Shown piece after piece: positions 21,695 to 33,298 of a stretch of DNA of 64,000 nt. The stretch spans positions 4,530,213-4,594,212 of the forward strand of contig CM039126.1 of the NCBI GenBank assembly GCA_022036555.1, given 5' to 3'. Within the stretch, counting starts at the first letter, position 1, and each line of letters opens with the position of its first letter. The stretch comes from Microstegium vimineum (taxonomy: Eukaryota; Streptophyta; Magnoliopsida; Poales; Poaceae). Below the pieces are notes generated by a model, which ran no database searches, was not told the DNA's origin, and saw only the letters and a list, made by a program, of their open reading frames with translations. Made by a program: the position numbers and the translations under genes.

Positions 21695-23990
21695 ATGAGA
21701 AATTTAATTATATTTTGGTCATATAATACAGACGATGACACGCGATTGGATGTACATGTAGATCGTCGCTCCAAAGAGTTCATTGATGGCGTGCATGATT
21801 TCTTAAGAGCGGCTGAGGCAAACAAGCGGGATGGTAATTTCATGTGTTGTCAATGCACCTTGTGCAAGAATTTAAAGGAATATTGTAGCTCAAGGACTCT
21901 TCACTCACACTTGTTGAAGTCGGGTTTCATGTCAAACTATATTTGTTGGACCAAGCATGGAGAAACTGGAATTATGATGGAAGAAGACGAAGAAGAGCAA
22001 TTGGACCCTGATGACATTATTGCTCAATATGGTGACTTCAATGATACTGCAATGGTGGAAGCAGAAGAAGAGGCAGGGGCAGAGGACACTCTCTGAAGAT
22101 GATGGTCTTGGTGAAGTCATTCGTGATGCACAAAGAGATTGTGAAAGTGAAAAAGAGAAAGCTAAGTTTGACCGCATGCTAGAGGATCACAAGAAACTAC
22201 TATATCCGAGCGCCGAAGATTGACAAAATAAGTTGGGTACAACACTGGAGTTGCTACAATGAAAGACAAAAATGGCATATCCGATAAGGCATTTGGGCAA
22301 TTACTCAAGATCCAAAAAAAGATGCTTCCGAAGCCTAACGAATTGCCTGCCACTACGTATGAAGCAAAACAGGTTGTGTGCTCTCTGGGATTAGAAATCC
22401 TGAAGATACATGCATGTCCTAATGACTGCATCCTGTACCGTGGCAAGGACTACGAGAATTTGGATGAATGCCCCGTATGTAAAGCGTCACGGTATAAGAC
22501 AGGCGAGATAACCCTGGCGATGTTGAGGGCGAAGAGCGTCCTAGGAAGAAAATCCCTGCCAAAGTTATGTGGTATGCTCCTATAATACCACGCCTGAAAC
22601 GTCTGTTCAGAAACAAGGACCATGCAAAGTTGTTGCGATGGCACAAAGAAGACCGTAAGGCAGACAACATGTTGAGACACCCTGTTGATGGGTCCTAGTG
22701 GAGAGCAATTGACAGAGAATTTCCGGAGTTTGCAGAAGACACAAGAAACTTAAGGTTCCGCTTGAGCACGGATGGTATGAATCCTTTTGGGGAGCAGAGC
22801 AGTAGTCATAGCACTTGGCCTGTTACTCTATGTATCTACAATCTTCTTCCATGGTTATGCATGAAGCAGAAATTCATTATGATGTCGGTGTTGATCCAAG
22901 GCCCGAAGCAACCTAGCAACGACAACGATGTCTTCCTGAGGCCCTTAGTTGAGGAACTCCTGCTTTTATGGAGCAAACCAGGTGTACATGTGTGGGACGA
23001 GTATAAACAGGAACACTTCGACCTACGAGCATTGTTGTACCCTAAGGTCATCAATGATTGGCCTGCCCTAAGTAATCTTTCAGGATAGACAAACAAGGGA
23101 TATAATGCATGCACACACTGTTTTGATGACCTTGACTGTGTATATCTAAAAAAATGTCGAAAGGTCGTGTACCTTGGCCATCGTCGTTTTCTTCCTAAGA
23201 ATCACCAAGCCAGAAAGAAAGGCAAGCATTGTAAAGAAGAAGTGAAATGAACCAAGCCTCACAACCAAACTGAAGAGGATGTACTTGATATGGTCAAGGC
23301 TATGCAAGTAGTCTTTGGAAAGGGAGAAGGGGTCGTACCAGTTCCAAAAGATACTGATGGACGCGCACCCATGTGGAAGAAGACGTCCATATTTTGGGAG
23401 CTACCCTATTGGCATGTCCTAGAGGTCCGCCACACGATCAACGTGATGCACTTGACACAAAATGTTTGTGTGAACCTGTTAGGATTCATGGGTGTGTATG
23501 GAAAACCCAAAGATACACTTGAAGCACGACATGACTTGCAAGACATGAAAGAACGAGACAACCTGCATCCAGAGAAGACAGAAGATGGACGCCATTATTT
23601 AAAGCCTGCTAGCTACACTCTTGGCAAAGAAGAGAAGGAAAGCATGTTTGAATGTCTAAGCAGCATCAAGGCCCCATCTGGATTTTCCTCCAATATAAAG
23701 AATATAATAAATGTGTCAGAGAAGAAATTCCTAAACTTAAAGTCTCATGACTGCCACGTGCTTATGACGCAATTTCTTCCGGTTGTGTTAAGAGGAATTC
23801 TACCTCCACATTTACATCTAGTCACTGTGAAGCTATGTGCATTCCTCAATGCAATTTCTCAGAAGGCAATCGATCCAATGGAACTAGCTGCTCTACAGAA
23901 TGATGTGGTTTAGTGTCTTGTCAGCTTTGAATTGGTTTTCCCTCCATCCTTCTTTAATATCATGAAACACCTCCTAGTTCATCTGGTCAA
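21695..23990 (+). pseudogene. TNP2-like CACTA transposase, decayed
   Basis: The N-terminal transposase-associated domain (RRSKEFIDGVHDFLRAA, then CxxCxLCKN and SHLLKSGF) is followed by the TNP2 core: KIHACPNDCILYRGKDYENL, DECPVCKASRYK, MWYAPIIPRLKRLFRNK, LSTDGMNPFGEQSSSHSTWP, FGKGEGVVPVP, SIFWELPYWHVLEVRHTINV and LKSHDCHVLMTQFLPV. It is broken by a frameshift near 22500 and stops at 22696 (TAG), 23086 (TAG), 23248 (TGA) and 23911 (TAG). After HLLVHLVKEI near 23990 the rest of the transposase is missing, and the sequence passes directly into the second element gene. That indicates an internal deletion. Confidence 0.9.
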
Positions 23991-23994
23991 GGAG

Positions 23995-26591
23995 ATTCGT
24001 ATTCATGGAACACCTCCTACGCTTCCCCGTGGATGACATCACAGAACCGAATACACCATGTGAGCTACACATTCCAGAGGGGGCTACCACAATCATGGTG
24101 GCTACTGGTGTTGTATCTCCTATCGACCCTACGAAGACACCAATATGCCATGGGTCAAAAATACCAGATGTATATGCTCGCATCTCGGTGGATAGATTTC
24201 AAAAAGGTCATCGCAATGTTAAGCTTGACATTGAAGTAGGTGATGGGGAGACGACTTTAGGACAAGCGGAGAAGACATTTATTTGTTGGTGCAAGCGCTA
24301 TATCATTATTCCTAGGGCATCACCTCCTATTGTACCGTCGCTGCCTCCTCCTCGTCATCCTAGGTGCGAATGAAAGTGAATCATATATATCTAGCTCTTT
24401 TTCACTAACTTTGTATTGGCTTAAATAGCGATACTTTATTCACACTTGTTGTTTTCACTGTAGGACCTCACCCAGAGACCTAAGTCACCATTCATCACCT
24501 GCTGGTCATAGTGTTGCGAGGGATGATGATGGTGAAATGCACGACACGGCTTCGTCTCCAGAACCTCCAAGGCGGTCTCCATCTCCGAAACCGGCCCCAT
24601 CGCCTCCACGACGTTCTCCAACGCCGAAACCGGCTCCATCGCCTCCACGACGGTCTCCAACGCCAACACCGGCCCCATCGCCAAAGAAGAGGACCGCCAC
24701 AAAAGCAAAGGTGTCGGCCGCCCAACTAAAAGCAAAGAGGCAAGCTACAAGGAAAGTTAAGATTCCTCAGAAACTTTCGTATGAGAAGACTGAAGAAGAA
24801 ATAGACGCTTCAGTAAAGGCCTCAGTGGACGCACATTTCAAGAAAATAGAAGATGACCGTAAAGCAAGGAAAGAAGCTAAACAACCGTTCTTCTTACATC
24901 AATCAGCTCTAAGGCAAGCGGTGGATGCTCATAAGAGAAAGCTACACGATGCTCAAAAGAGTTCTCCACTATCAGACTATGACCGCACTCTCAAAAAGGC
25001 AATTGACGAGAAGAAGAATAAAGAGAGAAGAGCAGGGAAGGGTGTCCCACAGCTCGGGGAACAATCGAATCAATCAGTGCCCCCGCTAGTTGTTGGGAAT
25101 CAATATGGTTCAAACATGAGCGTGCTAGAAGACTACAGTGGCCCCAGGGTCAATTATGATGGTATGGAAGAGTTCTTTGTCAGGAGCTGGTGTAACCGCG
25201 ACTCAATTTCTAGGAAATGCACTCATCGCAAATGCCACTGTAGTCGATGAGTGGAAGAGAACTTATGTACGTGACAGAAGTCTGTACAACCCATGGGCCC
25301 TCAGGGAACTTGGTACGCAAATGCGCAGGTTAAACTCGTGGTACATGGAGGTATGTACCAAAAACCTAGATGACGACTGCATTTGCGTCAGAATTAGACA
25401 AGAACATTACTTCCGGGGCGATGACCTTATATTTGTTCCGTATAGTGAGCTCCACCAACTATGTCATATGGACGCTCTAGACAAATCTCTGATGAGCTGC
25501 TACTGTCTGTAAGTGATCATTTCTTTTAGTAATCGGACTATAGCATATGTATATGTATAGTAACTAACTATCCTCAAACATATATATATATACAGATTCT
25601 TGATGTTATTGCTCAAACGTAACGGAGACACGAATATTGGTTTCATTGATCCATCAATCATATTCTCGGATCCAAACACTCCCCGCGATCAATGGATACC
25701 TCAAACGGAGAAGAATTTCCGGAGGTTCTTGGTCAACCAAAAGACCAGAGAATATATACTCTTCCCATACAACTTTGGGTGAGTGTTGTTATCGTTTGCA
25801 CAATTTGTCTTACTTATTACTCAATTCAGCATAAAGATATATATGTTGACTCTATAAACAAATGCAGTTTTCACTGGATACTTATAATCTTCGATATGAG
25901 AAGAAGTCAATTGATAATCTTTGACTCATTGAGAAAACCACTGGGAGATTACTAAGATATGATAGATATTATCAAGGGGTAACTTTGATCTTTAAATATG
26001 GATTCCTGCTCTTTAACTATACTGCAAGAGTTAATTAACTAATGATCCAATTATTGAGCAGGGTTTGGGCTTGGTTCATCCCGAAACACCGTCCGGAACT
26101 GGAAGTGGCACTAAAGGGTCCTCGTCTGCTAAATGTAAGTTCTACTAGCTCTCATAATTTGTTACCTTATCATGCTTTAACATATGCGTACGATGATGAT
26201 AGTAATCTTTTCATATCTTACAGTGGGTTCTAAGGCAGCCACAAGGCAACAATCTGTGTGGATACTACGTTTGCAAGTTCCTCACGGTGTATGCAAGAAG
26301 AATTATTAATCAGACACTACAAGTATGTGATATGTATATATAATAAATCCATTTTGTTTATTTCTTGCTATTAACTAAATCTTATGTATATTAACACTTG
26401 TTTCTTTATAATGCAAATTGAAGACGCAATGGTTGTAACAACAAGTGTTGCAAGAAGTCCGCCTCAAAGGAATTCAAGAGACAATTGTTGGATTTTTTCT
26501 TGAAAAAGTGGTCAACCCTAAAGGCGAGTACTATTACGACCCGGCCGAACCAATCAAGCCAAATCAAGACGAACATCTGTATGATATTTAA
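23995..26591 (+). pseudogene. ULP1-like cysteine protease ORF of the CACTA element
   Basis: Starts with a domain often seen in grass CACTA second ORFs (DITEPNTPCELHIPEGATT, then YARISVD). A Pro/Ser/Arg tandem region (about 24565-24690) and a Lys-rich coiled segment follow. The last exons encode a C48 (ULP1/SUMO-protease) fold: FHWILIIFD (catalytic His), LIIFDSL (Asp) and RQPQGNNLCGYYVCKF (Gln and catalytic Cys). These exons lie near 25265-25511, 25597-25780, 25869-25954 and 26224-26320. The catalytic residues are still readable, but the gene is interrupted by stops and unclear exon joins. A role in element biology is unproven. Confidence 0.75.
24565..24690 (+). repeat. Coding minisatellite (Pro-rich)
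   Basis: Nearly identical units of about 39 bp encode PPRRSPTPKPAPS three times within the protease ORF. Length change would stay in frame. Confidence 0.75.
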
Positions 26592-27101
26592 GTGGCGAGA
26601 GCGGTTGTGTCTTAAGTCAAGTAACAATGGATAATGATGTAAATTTTATGTGTATATATATATATATTATACTTATGTATATATATATTTATATAGAGAG
26701 TTTAATAGTTTATTTGTGTTTAATGTTTGAAACTAATTTATAAGTGCGTGAATACATGTATTAGCAGCGAATACATGTATTAGAAGCGAAGAATACACAC
26801 ATTTGAATATCTAATCTAATTGGAAAACCAAAATAAGAAATACCAAAATATGAAAAAAAAATGGGTCTTTAGTCCCGGTAAGTAATACCAACCGGGGCTA
26901 AAGGGTGCTAGCACGCGTGGCCCACCTGCGCCACCTGGCGCACCCATTACCAACCGGGGCTAAAGGTCGGGCTTTAGTCTCGGGCCTACGAACCGGGGCT
27001 AAAGGGGATACATTTAGTCTCGAATCCTTAGCCCCGATTCAAGCACCGGGGCTAAAGGCCCTTACGTATCGGGGCTAAAAGCCGGTTCTGCACTAGTACC
27101 A

Positions 27102-28640
27102 CTAGCATGAACATCCCTAAACCGCTAAAAAGGACAGGCGGAGAGAACATTACCCATCTGTTATGTGTCGTCGTATTCTTTGTCATGTACTTTAGAATAC
27201 AGAAAACACATTGAGCTGGACTTAAACTAGGACGTAACCCATCTGGTAATGGACATTGAGCTAGCGCCCAGCTGGGGCCGTTTTGTTAGATAGGAGTAGT
27301 ATATCTTTTGTTTTGAAAAGATCCATTTCTGTCTTTTATTGATAATAGTAGAGTAAGCAATTGCAGGTTTACAAGGTGTAAGGAGCGTCCATTTTTGCCT
27401 GGCTTCACAGTTGAGTGAGGACCAGGCCACCCCTACAGATCAATAGCTTAATTTACACAGTGCTTGTAACAACTAACAAAAGAAATGATCTATGCTATTG
27501 GCCCAATTGGCACAAGTCCTGGCAGTTGCGCCGATGTTTTGGAAGCACCATTTGTAGACCTTTGTTCCAAACACTTATCCAAACTCTTGCCTCATCCTAA
27601 ATTGCACTGAGTACTTGCTCAGGTGTTGTATTGATCTTGTTGAAGACACAGTTATTCCTTTCCTTTCAAATTTCCCAGATAGTAAGCATGACCATTGATC
27701 ATACACATGTTTCTTCTGGTTTGCTGACCACTATTGCTCATCTCGACGAACTAACCACTGTCCCAAGTTATCAGTCTGGCCCAAACTACGAATTTAAGAA
27801 AATAAAAATAAAAATAGCTTATATTTTGGTGTAATTATTAGACTAAAAAGAATTGGCGGCAGGGCAGCAGCAGGTTAGCTGGCACAGCTTGGAATTCTGA
27901 TCCCTGAAGAATTGGCGTAATTGAATGCGTAATAATTATACATATATATGCAGGTGTACTACTGTAAGTCGGCAGCAGCAGCAGCAGCAGCAATTCCAGG
28001 CAGGGGAAGAGGAGGGAGATGTGATGTGGACAAAACGGGAGAGCATCTGCAGCGCCTTGGGTTGTTCGCAGGGCTTCTTCGTTCCTGTCGAGCGCGTGGC
28101 ACGAATTCTTGACTCCACCCCTTATTCTATGGGCGCCAACAGAGACGTTGTTCTTTTCAATCGCGTCTTTAGTATGTCCTGTAGTAGAACTTTCGTGCAC
28201 CATTCTTAGCTGACTGATCTATTTAATTTGGAAGGGAAAATATTGTAGCTTTTGCTAGCTAGCTTCCCAGCAGTCTAAGGAATGGATTAGCAAGCAGCAC
28301 CAGTGATCGAGGACGTATAGTACGTAGTGATGAGAGGACGAGATCGACGATAAGCATTGTTTGATGGGAGATGACTTGACACTTCGAACTGTGAAGTGGA
28401 CAAGTTAAAGAACAGGCCCAATGGCACGCATGTCTCATGAAAGAAGAAAACTTATATCATATTTTGTCATGAAATATTCTTTAAGAAAGATAAACTATCG
28501 AGAAATCCGATTTACCACCCGCAACTGACCGACCTAACATCACGAAAGGCTAAAACAATTATTGAAACGATACAAGTTGTAAAAATGGATGGTTAAATTT
28601 AATAGAAACTTGGACTCTCGCAACAGTTCAGAAAGATGGG
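27102..28640. other. Intergenic between CACTA element and WHY1
   Basis: Apart from a LINE remnant there is a short CAG repeat (27971-27992) inside an open frame near 27925-28209 that shows no recognised domain. No gene is proposed. Confidence 0.4.
27480..27760 (-). mobile_element. LINE reverse-transcriptase C-terminal remnant
   Basis: On the minus strand the sequence reads TIWEI-stop-KERNNCVFNKI and then DEARVW, matching the WEIWKERN block at the C-terminus of plant LINE reverse transcriptases. It contains stops where Trp and Gln are expected. No poly-A tail or target duplication was found. Confidence 0.5.
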
Positions 28641-28848
28641 AATGACCATTCCCTTGAGAAACAGTGCAGCAATTCCCGAAAAAAAAAAGAGGTGCAGTAA
28701 TCATCAGAGAAGGAAATTAAAACGGATAGATAGACAGGCCCAAATGGCGCTAGAGAGGTGGGCCATCGGTGACTCTCGCCGTCAAGTGGGAGTCCATGCT
28801 CTCACGGGCTGGACGGGAAGGCTGCCCGCTTTGCTCACACTGAGGTAG

Positions 28849-28920
28849 GCCCATATAAGCAGAGGCCCAAAATCCTATAACTCAACGGCCCGGGTGTTCG
28901 CCGTGAGCCCGACGGCCCAT
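28849..28920 (+). promoter_or_regulatory. WHY1 promoter with site II-type motifs
   Basis: Three GGCCCA motifs (AGGCCCATATAAG, AGGCCCAAAA, CGGCCCATAT) sit 110-185 bp before the ATG. Such TGGGCC/T site II elements are common in plant genes for organelle and growth functions. CATATAAG could act as a weak TATA. Confidence 0.5.
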
Positions 28921-29031
28921 ATCGGTCCATCCACAGACCACAAAGCAGCACAGGATAAACCCGTTGGCCGCCCACCCGTCTGACGGTCTGAGCCGCCTGT
29001 CTGTCTCCTCGCCCGCAGCCCGTTCGGCGCA

Positions 29032-31515
29032 ATGCCACCGCCGGCGCCGCTCTTCCTCTCGCTCGCCTCGCCGCCACCGCCGGCTGCGCTCCTGCCCGTA
29101 CACCACCACCCGAGGGCGCCGCGAGCCCTGACCCTACCCCGCCCGTTGCCTTCTCCTCCAGGAAGGTCACCGCGCTTCCCGCGTGCCCCGTCGCGTCCCC
29201 GCGCCACTCCGACTACTTCGACCCCCGGGCCCCGCCGCCGCCGCCGCCGCCGCGCGGGGACGGAGGGTACGGGCGGCCACCCAACGGCGCGCAGGACGGG
29301 AGGGTCTTCACTAGCTACAGCATCTACAAGGGCAAGGCCGCGCTGTCGTTCGACCCCAGGCCGCCGCAGTTCGTGCCGCTCGATGTAGGTAGAGGAGGAG
29401 GATTGGGGGCCAGTCCGTTGTTTGTTTCCGTCATTGTTCCCCTACGCGTACTGATCCTGCGTGTGCGGATTCGTGTAGTCTGGGGCGTATAAGGTGGCTA
29501 AGGAGGGCTTCGTGCTGCTGCAGTTCGCGCCCGCCGTGGCCACTCGACAGTACGACTGGACGCGCAAGCAGGTATGCTCCTCCAGTTGCCTCAGGTTTTG
29601 GTTTCAGCGTATCTTTTTTTTTCTTTTTTTTTTTTGATACCCAACCCACCAATTTGAGCCAATCCACCGGGTATGGGGACAGAGGAGCCGATATTTGTAG
29701 CTTAGCTAGAAACTCAGCTCGCTTATTCTCATGCTGAAAATAAATGTCATAGCAATTTAGACGCTCAGTTTTCAAACTGGCTGCATTGTTGCTTCTCTGT
29801 AAGCTGAACCAGGATCCTCTGTGATCTTTCCTGCTTCCTATAGCTTGCCTGCTGTATGTTTTTGTCAATTTTGCGATTAATCTGCTGTTTGTTTGTATCT
29901 GTCTAATGTGCTTACACAAACTTGTTTGACGTAATTCAATGCTATTCTATGCAGGTGTTCTCATTATCTGTGTGGGAGATAGGAACCCTGCTTACTCTTG
30001 GTCCAACAGATTCATGCGAGTTCTTTCATGACCCTTTCAAGGGGCGGAGGTTGGTATCCGATTATCTGAGTTCTTCTCCTAGAGTCCTAGTGAGTCTCCC
30101 CATATTGTTTGTTAGTTCTGAGGTTTCCAGAAAAGATGCCACAGATGCAGATCATCATGTTATGCATCTTGTTGTTCTCCTAGTCAGTTGCAGCATATAG
30201 TATTTTCTTGTGTTGTCTGTCCAGTGGTGTAAGAATTCAGTTATATCATCATCAAACTTTTTTCATACTGGTTGTGCCAATCCGGTTTAAGGACTTATCA
30301 TTGTTGCTTATCAACTCTATTTGTTTCATCTTATGTTTTCAAAGTAATTGCGACTGGGGAAGGCATTCTTGCCCCTCCTTTTGTTACAGTTAGCAAAAGA
30401 GGGGATTTGTTTCAACTGTATTTTTATTTCAACACACAAAATCTTGCTAGCTAATATAATCTTGATTTCATCCAACATCTCTAATCAAGATTGCTCAATG
30501 AGGGTTCCATCGTTCCTCAGTCACATTATCATAGCATCATATATCTGTACTTTAAGCATTTTTACATCCTTATGTTCATCGTGTTTTATATTTTCTTCCA
30601 TTGTTTATTTTTTGATGTGCATTCAACCTTGGTACTGTGCATCAAGATAATATTAACCACATCATCATTTCATCTTTTGATATAAACAGCGAAGAAGGTA
30701 AAGTGCGCAAGGTTCTAAAGGTTGAGCCAACACCAGATGGCAATGGTCGCTTTTTCAACCTCAGTATGTAGTTGCCAACTCATTGTTACATATTTTGGTT
30801 TCATCAATTTATGTTCACAGATTGATCTGATAATCATGTATTGCTGCTAGGTGTCCAGAACCGACTTCTCAATGTTGATGAGAGCATTTACATCCCTATA
30901 ACCAAGGGAGAGTTTGCTGTCATTGTATCAACTTTCAACGTAAGTAGCATGTCCTCTACTCCTGTTTTATCATCAATCCTTGTACAGGTGCTTCTTTGTA
31001 ACTACCCTGTTTTTATTTTTGTTGTTATAGTTTGAACAGATTACACAAGCTCTAGTTGGCTGATTAGTTTGCACTTGACTCTCGGTTCTACACTTCTACT
31101 TCCATTGTTCTGCAAATATTGACATGTTACATGATTTATACCATCAATCTATATTTCTCGATAGTACGAAGATTTTTCATTACAGTATGTAATGGTTGAA
31201 TTGCCCTTGTAGCAACTCGACTTGGTTATGTATGTTTTGCCACCTTTTCATTATTCTGTTAATCCTGCCACCTTCTTTTGGTGAACGCTGCCATCCCAAT
31301 TGGGCAAACATTACCCTTTTATTTATCTTTTATAGGCAAATAGCTTGTAACATTCACACCCATTTAAGGAAATAATACCTAATCATCAATCCCTTGTGCA
31401 GTACATCATACCACACCTGATGGGCTGGAGCACATTTACAAGCTCAATCAAACCTGAGGAGTCACGGACATACAGCAGGCCTCAGTCCACATCTGAGTAC
31501 GAATGGAGAAGGTGA
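29032..31515 (+). CDS. WHY1: WHIRLY1, plastid ssDNA-binding protein (frame break in exon 1)
   Basis: Six exons: 29032-29384, 29479-29571, 29955-30049, 30690-30763, 30851-30939 and 31402-31515. The product binds single-stranded DNA and RNA in plastid nucleoids and can also act in the nucleus. Visible features are a chloroplast transit peptide (MPPPAPLFLSLAS), the Whirly ssDNA-binding motif YKGKAALSFDPRPPQF, then LLQFAPAV, QYDWTRKQVFSLSVWEIGTL, GPTDSCEFFHDPFKG and GRFFNLSVQNRLLNVDE, and the C-terminus EYEWRR. Exons 2-6 join perfectly. The coding sum is 818 nt, one short of 273 codons: the ATG frame and the mature frame disagree, and the break lies around 29130-29160 beside a CCCC run. One more base there would give a 272-residue protein like maize WHY1. 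Either the sequence has an error there or this allele is non-functional. Confidence 0.93.
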
Positions 31516-32350
31516 TGGACTTGTTGGTGAACTACAGCAAAATGGCTACAGCTCACTCACTCCCAAGAGATGGACTTGTTGGTATTATTTGGCTGGGTAA
31601 TCTCGGATGCGGTTAGTTGATGGATGCCGTTTTCGGGTTTTTTTTACTCCTTTTGTTTCCTTTGTAGTTAAGCAGGCAGGTAGCACCACTTGTATCCAGA
31701 ATTTCTCATCTGTTTAGAGTTCCACGGGGCCCCCATGTTTTGGGCAACAAATCTCAGTTCTGACATGGAAGGAAGGAGGCAGCGGCGGTTGTGTAGGTTG
31801 CCAACGCCTCTTGTGAAATCTGCTCCTTGATTCTTCTAACTGCCGGGATGGGGCTGGCCTTTGTTCATGAAACACTTGCATTGCATACATGAGATTGTTG
31901 TATACATCTAGTCTGTGACTCTTCGTTACCCCTGGCCCTGATGAATGTCTGCCTGCCTGGTGGATGGGACTGTGGTGTGCTTTAGCCAAACTGTGGCTTT
32001 CTTTCCTGCACCGTTTGATGAAGGAAGGCTCGACCAGCTTCTGTGCGTGCAGGAGCCTCAAATTTAGCCATGGCAAATTTATCCCGGACGAGAAGCTGCT
32101 AGAGGCTCCTGGCCATTCCTGCAAAGAGCAAAGGTGCACCTCCATCGTTTCGCCGGCAAACCCAGCAGAGCACGCGCCATCTACTCTACTCTGCCGCTCG
32201 CGCACAGCGCCGCCGGCGAAGGGGACATCTGTCCAGGTCAGCCACTCAGCCTCGTCGTATTCTTCCCCCCTCGGTGCAGGGGACTTGTGTTTTCAACCTT
32301 ATGCTAGAATTCCATTTGGCGTTTTTCTGTTTGATCGCACAGGTTTTGAG
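31516..32350 (+). other. WHY1 3' region
   Basis: Probable 3' UTR and spacer. A short repeat, GATGGACTTGTTGGT, occurs at about 31512 and 31570. No convincing gene on either strand. Confidence 0.4.
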
Positions 32351-32431
32351 CTCTATAAAGTATAAACAAGTGCCCATAGCCTCGCGCTCCGCTCTCGAGA
32401 ACGGACAACGGAGGCGGAGGCGAGGGCGGCC

Positions 32432-33298
32432 ATGATGCCGCCGTGTGTGCCGTCGTGGCCTCATCTTGGGCAGACAGTGAAATTCAGCCGCTTTGGCCGC
32501 TCTGCTGTGATGAGTAGCACCAGTTTGAGCGAGAGGTAGGGCTTACAGGCTACAGCCTACAGTAGTGTGTAATGCCACACTCACAAGTCACAATCCCTTT
32601 AGGCTAGGCTGCGAACTCTGGTGCCATTTGTGCATCAGAAATTCAGAATGTTGTCATCTGCACTATGCAATTCACCTATGGTTCATATCAGATACAGTGA
32701 AACCAAATCGTCCTATCCTGGCGAGTGTACCTCTCTCTGACTTCAATAACACAACTTGCAACTTTACTTTCCTTGGTTTTTGGGACAAGCTCTGGTTGGT
32801 GAGGAAAACTAGCCCTGGACGAAAGTAACCCCGACGGTTTCTCTCAAAACAAAGCAATCCCGAGGGAGGACATGAAAATGACTGTACCATTGACATTTTG
32901 CATATTCGTGCAACCTTTCTTGTTACTTGTGAGGACAGCTAAGTGTGCTAAAATTTTATCTCAGGCTAGCCGACATTCAAAGAAATCGTCTGGAGGAGGG
33001 TCCATAATGTACTCACCTAGGAAAAAACTTTCCCCTTTTCTTTGCGAATTTGCTGAGGTACATAAAGTTTGTTCTTCTCTTTGTTTTCTGTGTTTCCGCA
33101 GCTTATGTGTTTGTATTTTGTTTAGTTGGATTTAAAATCAGTTCACCATACAGATGAATTGTGATTTTCTTCAACCAGATGTGAGATCTTGTGATTTGAT
33201 TGGTCGTGTTCATCATTTACATCACACTCACTACTGATACAATAATACACCAGCAATTGGAATCTTCAGAAATAGAGACATTATTATCTTTAGAGTGA
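32432..33298 (+). CDS. Candidate small gene or gene remnant, unknown function
   Basis: A possible three-exon frame: 32432-32535, 32934-33057 and 33254-33298. A TATAAAG box (32354) lies 78 bp before the ATG. The phases agree (2 then 0) and all splice sites are GT-AG. The 90-residue product begins MMPPCVPSWPHLGQ, has a basic middle (SRHSKKSS, YSPRKKLSPF) and ends at a TGA after SLE. After this TGA the same frame stays open (NEDEYDRSYRRVVLEHDSQ), as if a Trp codon had become a stop. No family was recognised. It may be a decayed gene, or the splice model may be chance. Confidence 0.3.

Larger units (their letters stand above)
20201..27098 (+). mobile_element. CACTA (En/Spm) transposon, complete but inactive
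   Basis: About 6.9 kb. The 5' end is CACTCCTACAGAA; the complement of the 3' end is TACTAGTGCAGAA. A 3-bp target duplication CCA lies at 20198-20200 and 27099-27101. Subterminal arrays of the CTTTAGTCCCGGTTGG type occupy about 20230-20465 and 26870-27090 in both orientations. These are expected transposase-binding repeats and are typical of grass CACTA families. Internal genes, all on the plus strand, are a GRF zinc-finger ORF, a TNP2 transposase and a ULP1-protease ORF. All are damaged, and the terminal C at the 3' end is mutated, so it cannot move by itself. Confidence 0.9.

Noticed and set aside
29145..29160. Possible tiny intron (GTTGCCTTCTCCTCCAG) that would restore the WHY1 frame
   Set aside because: Under 20 bp is far too short for a plant intron, and removing it would delete conserved residues.
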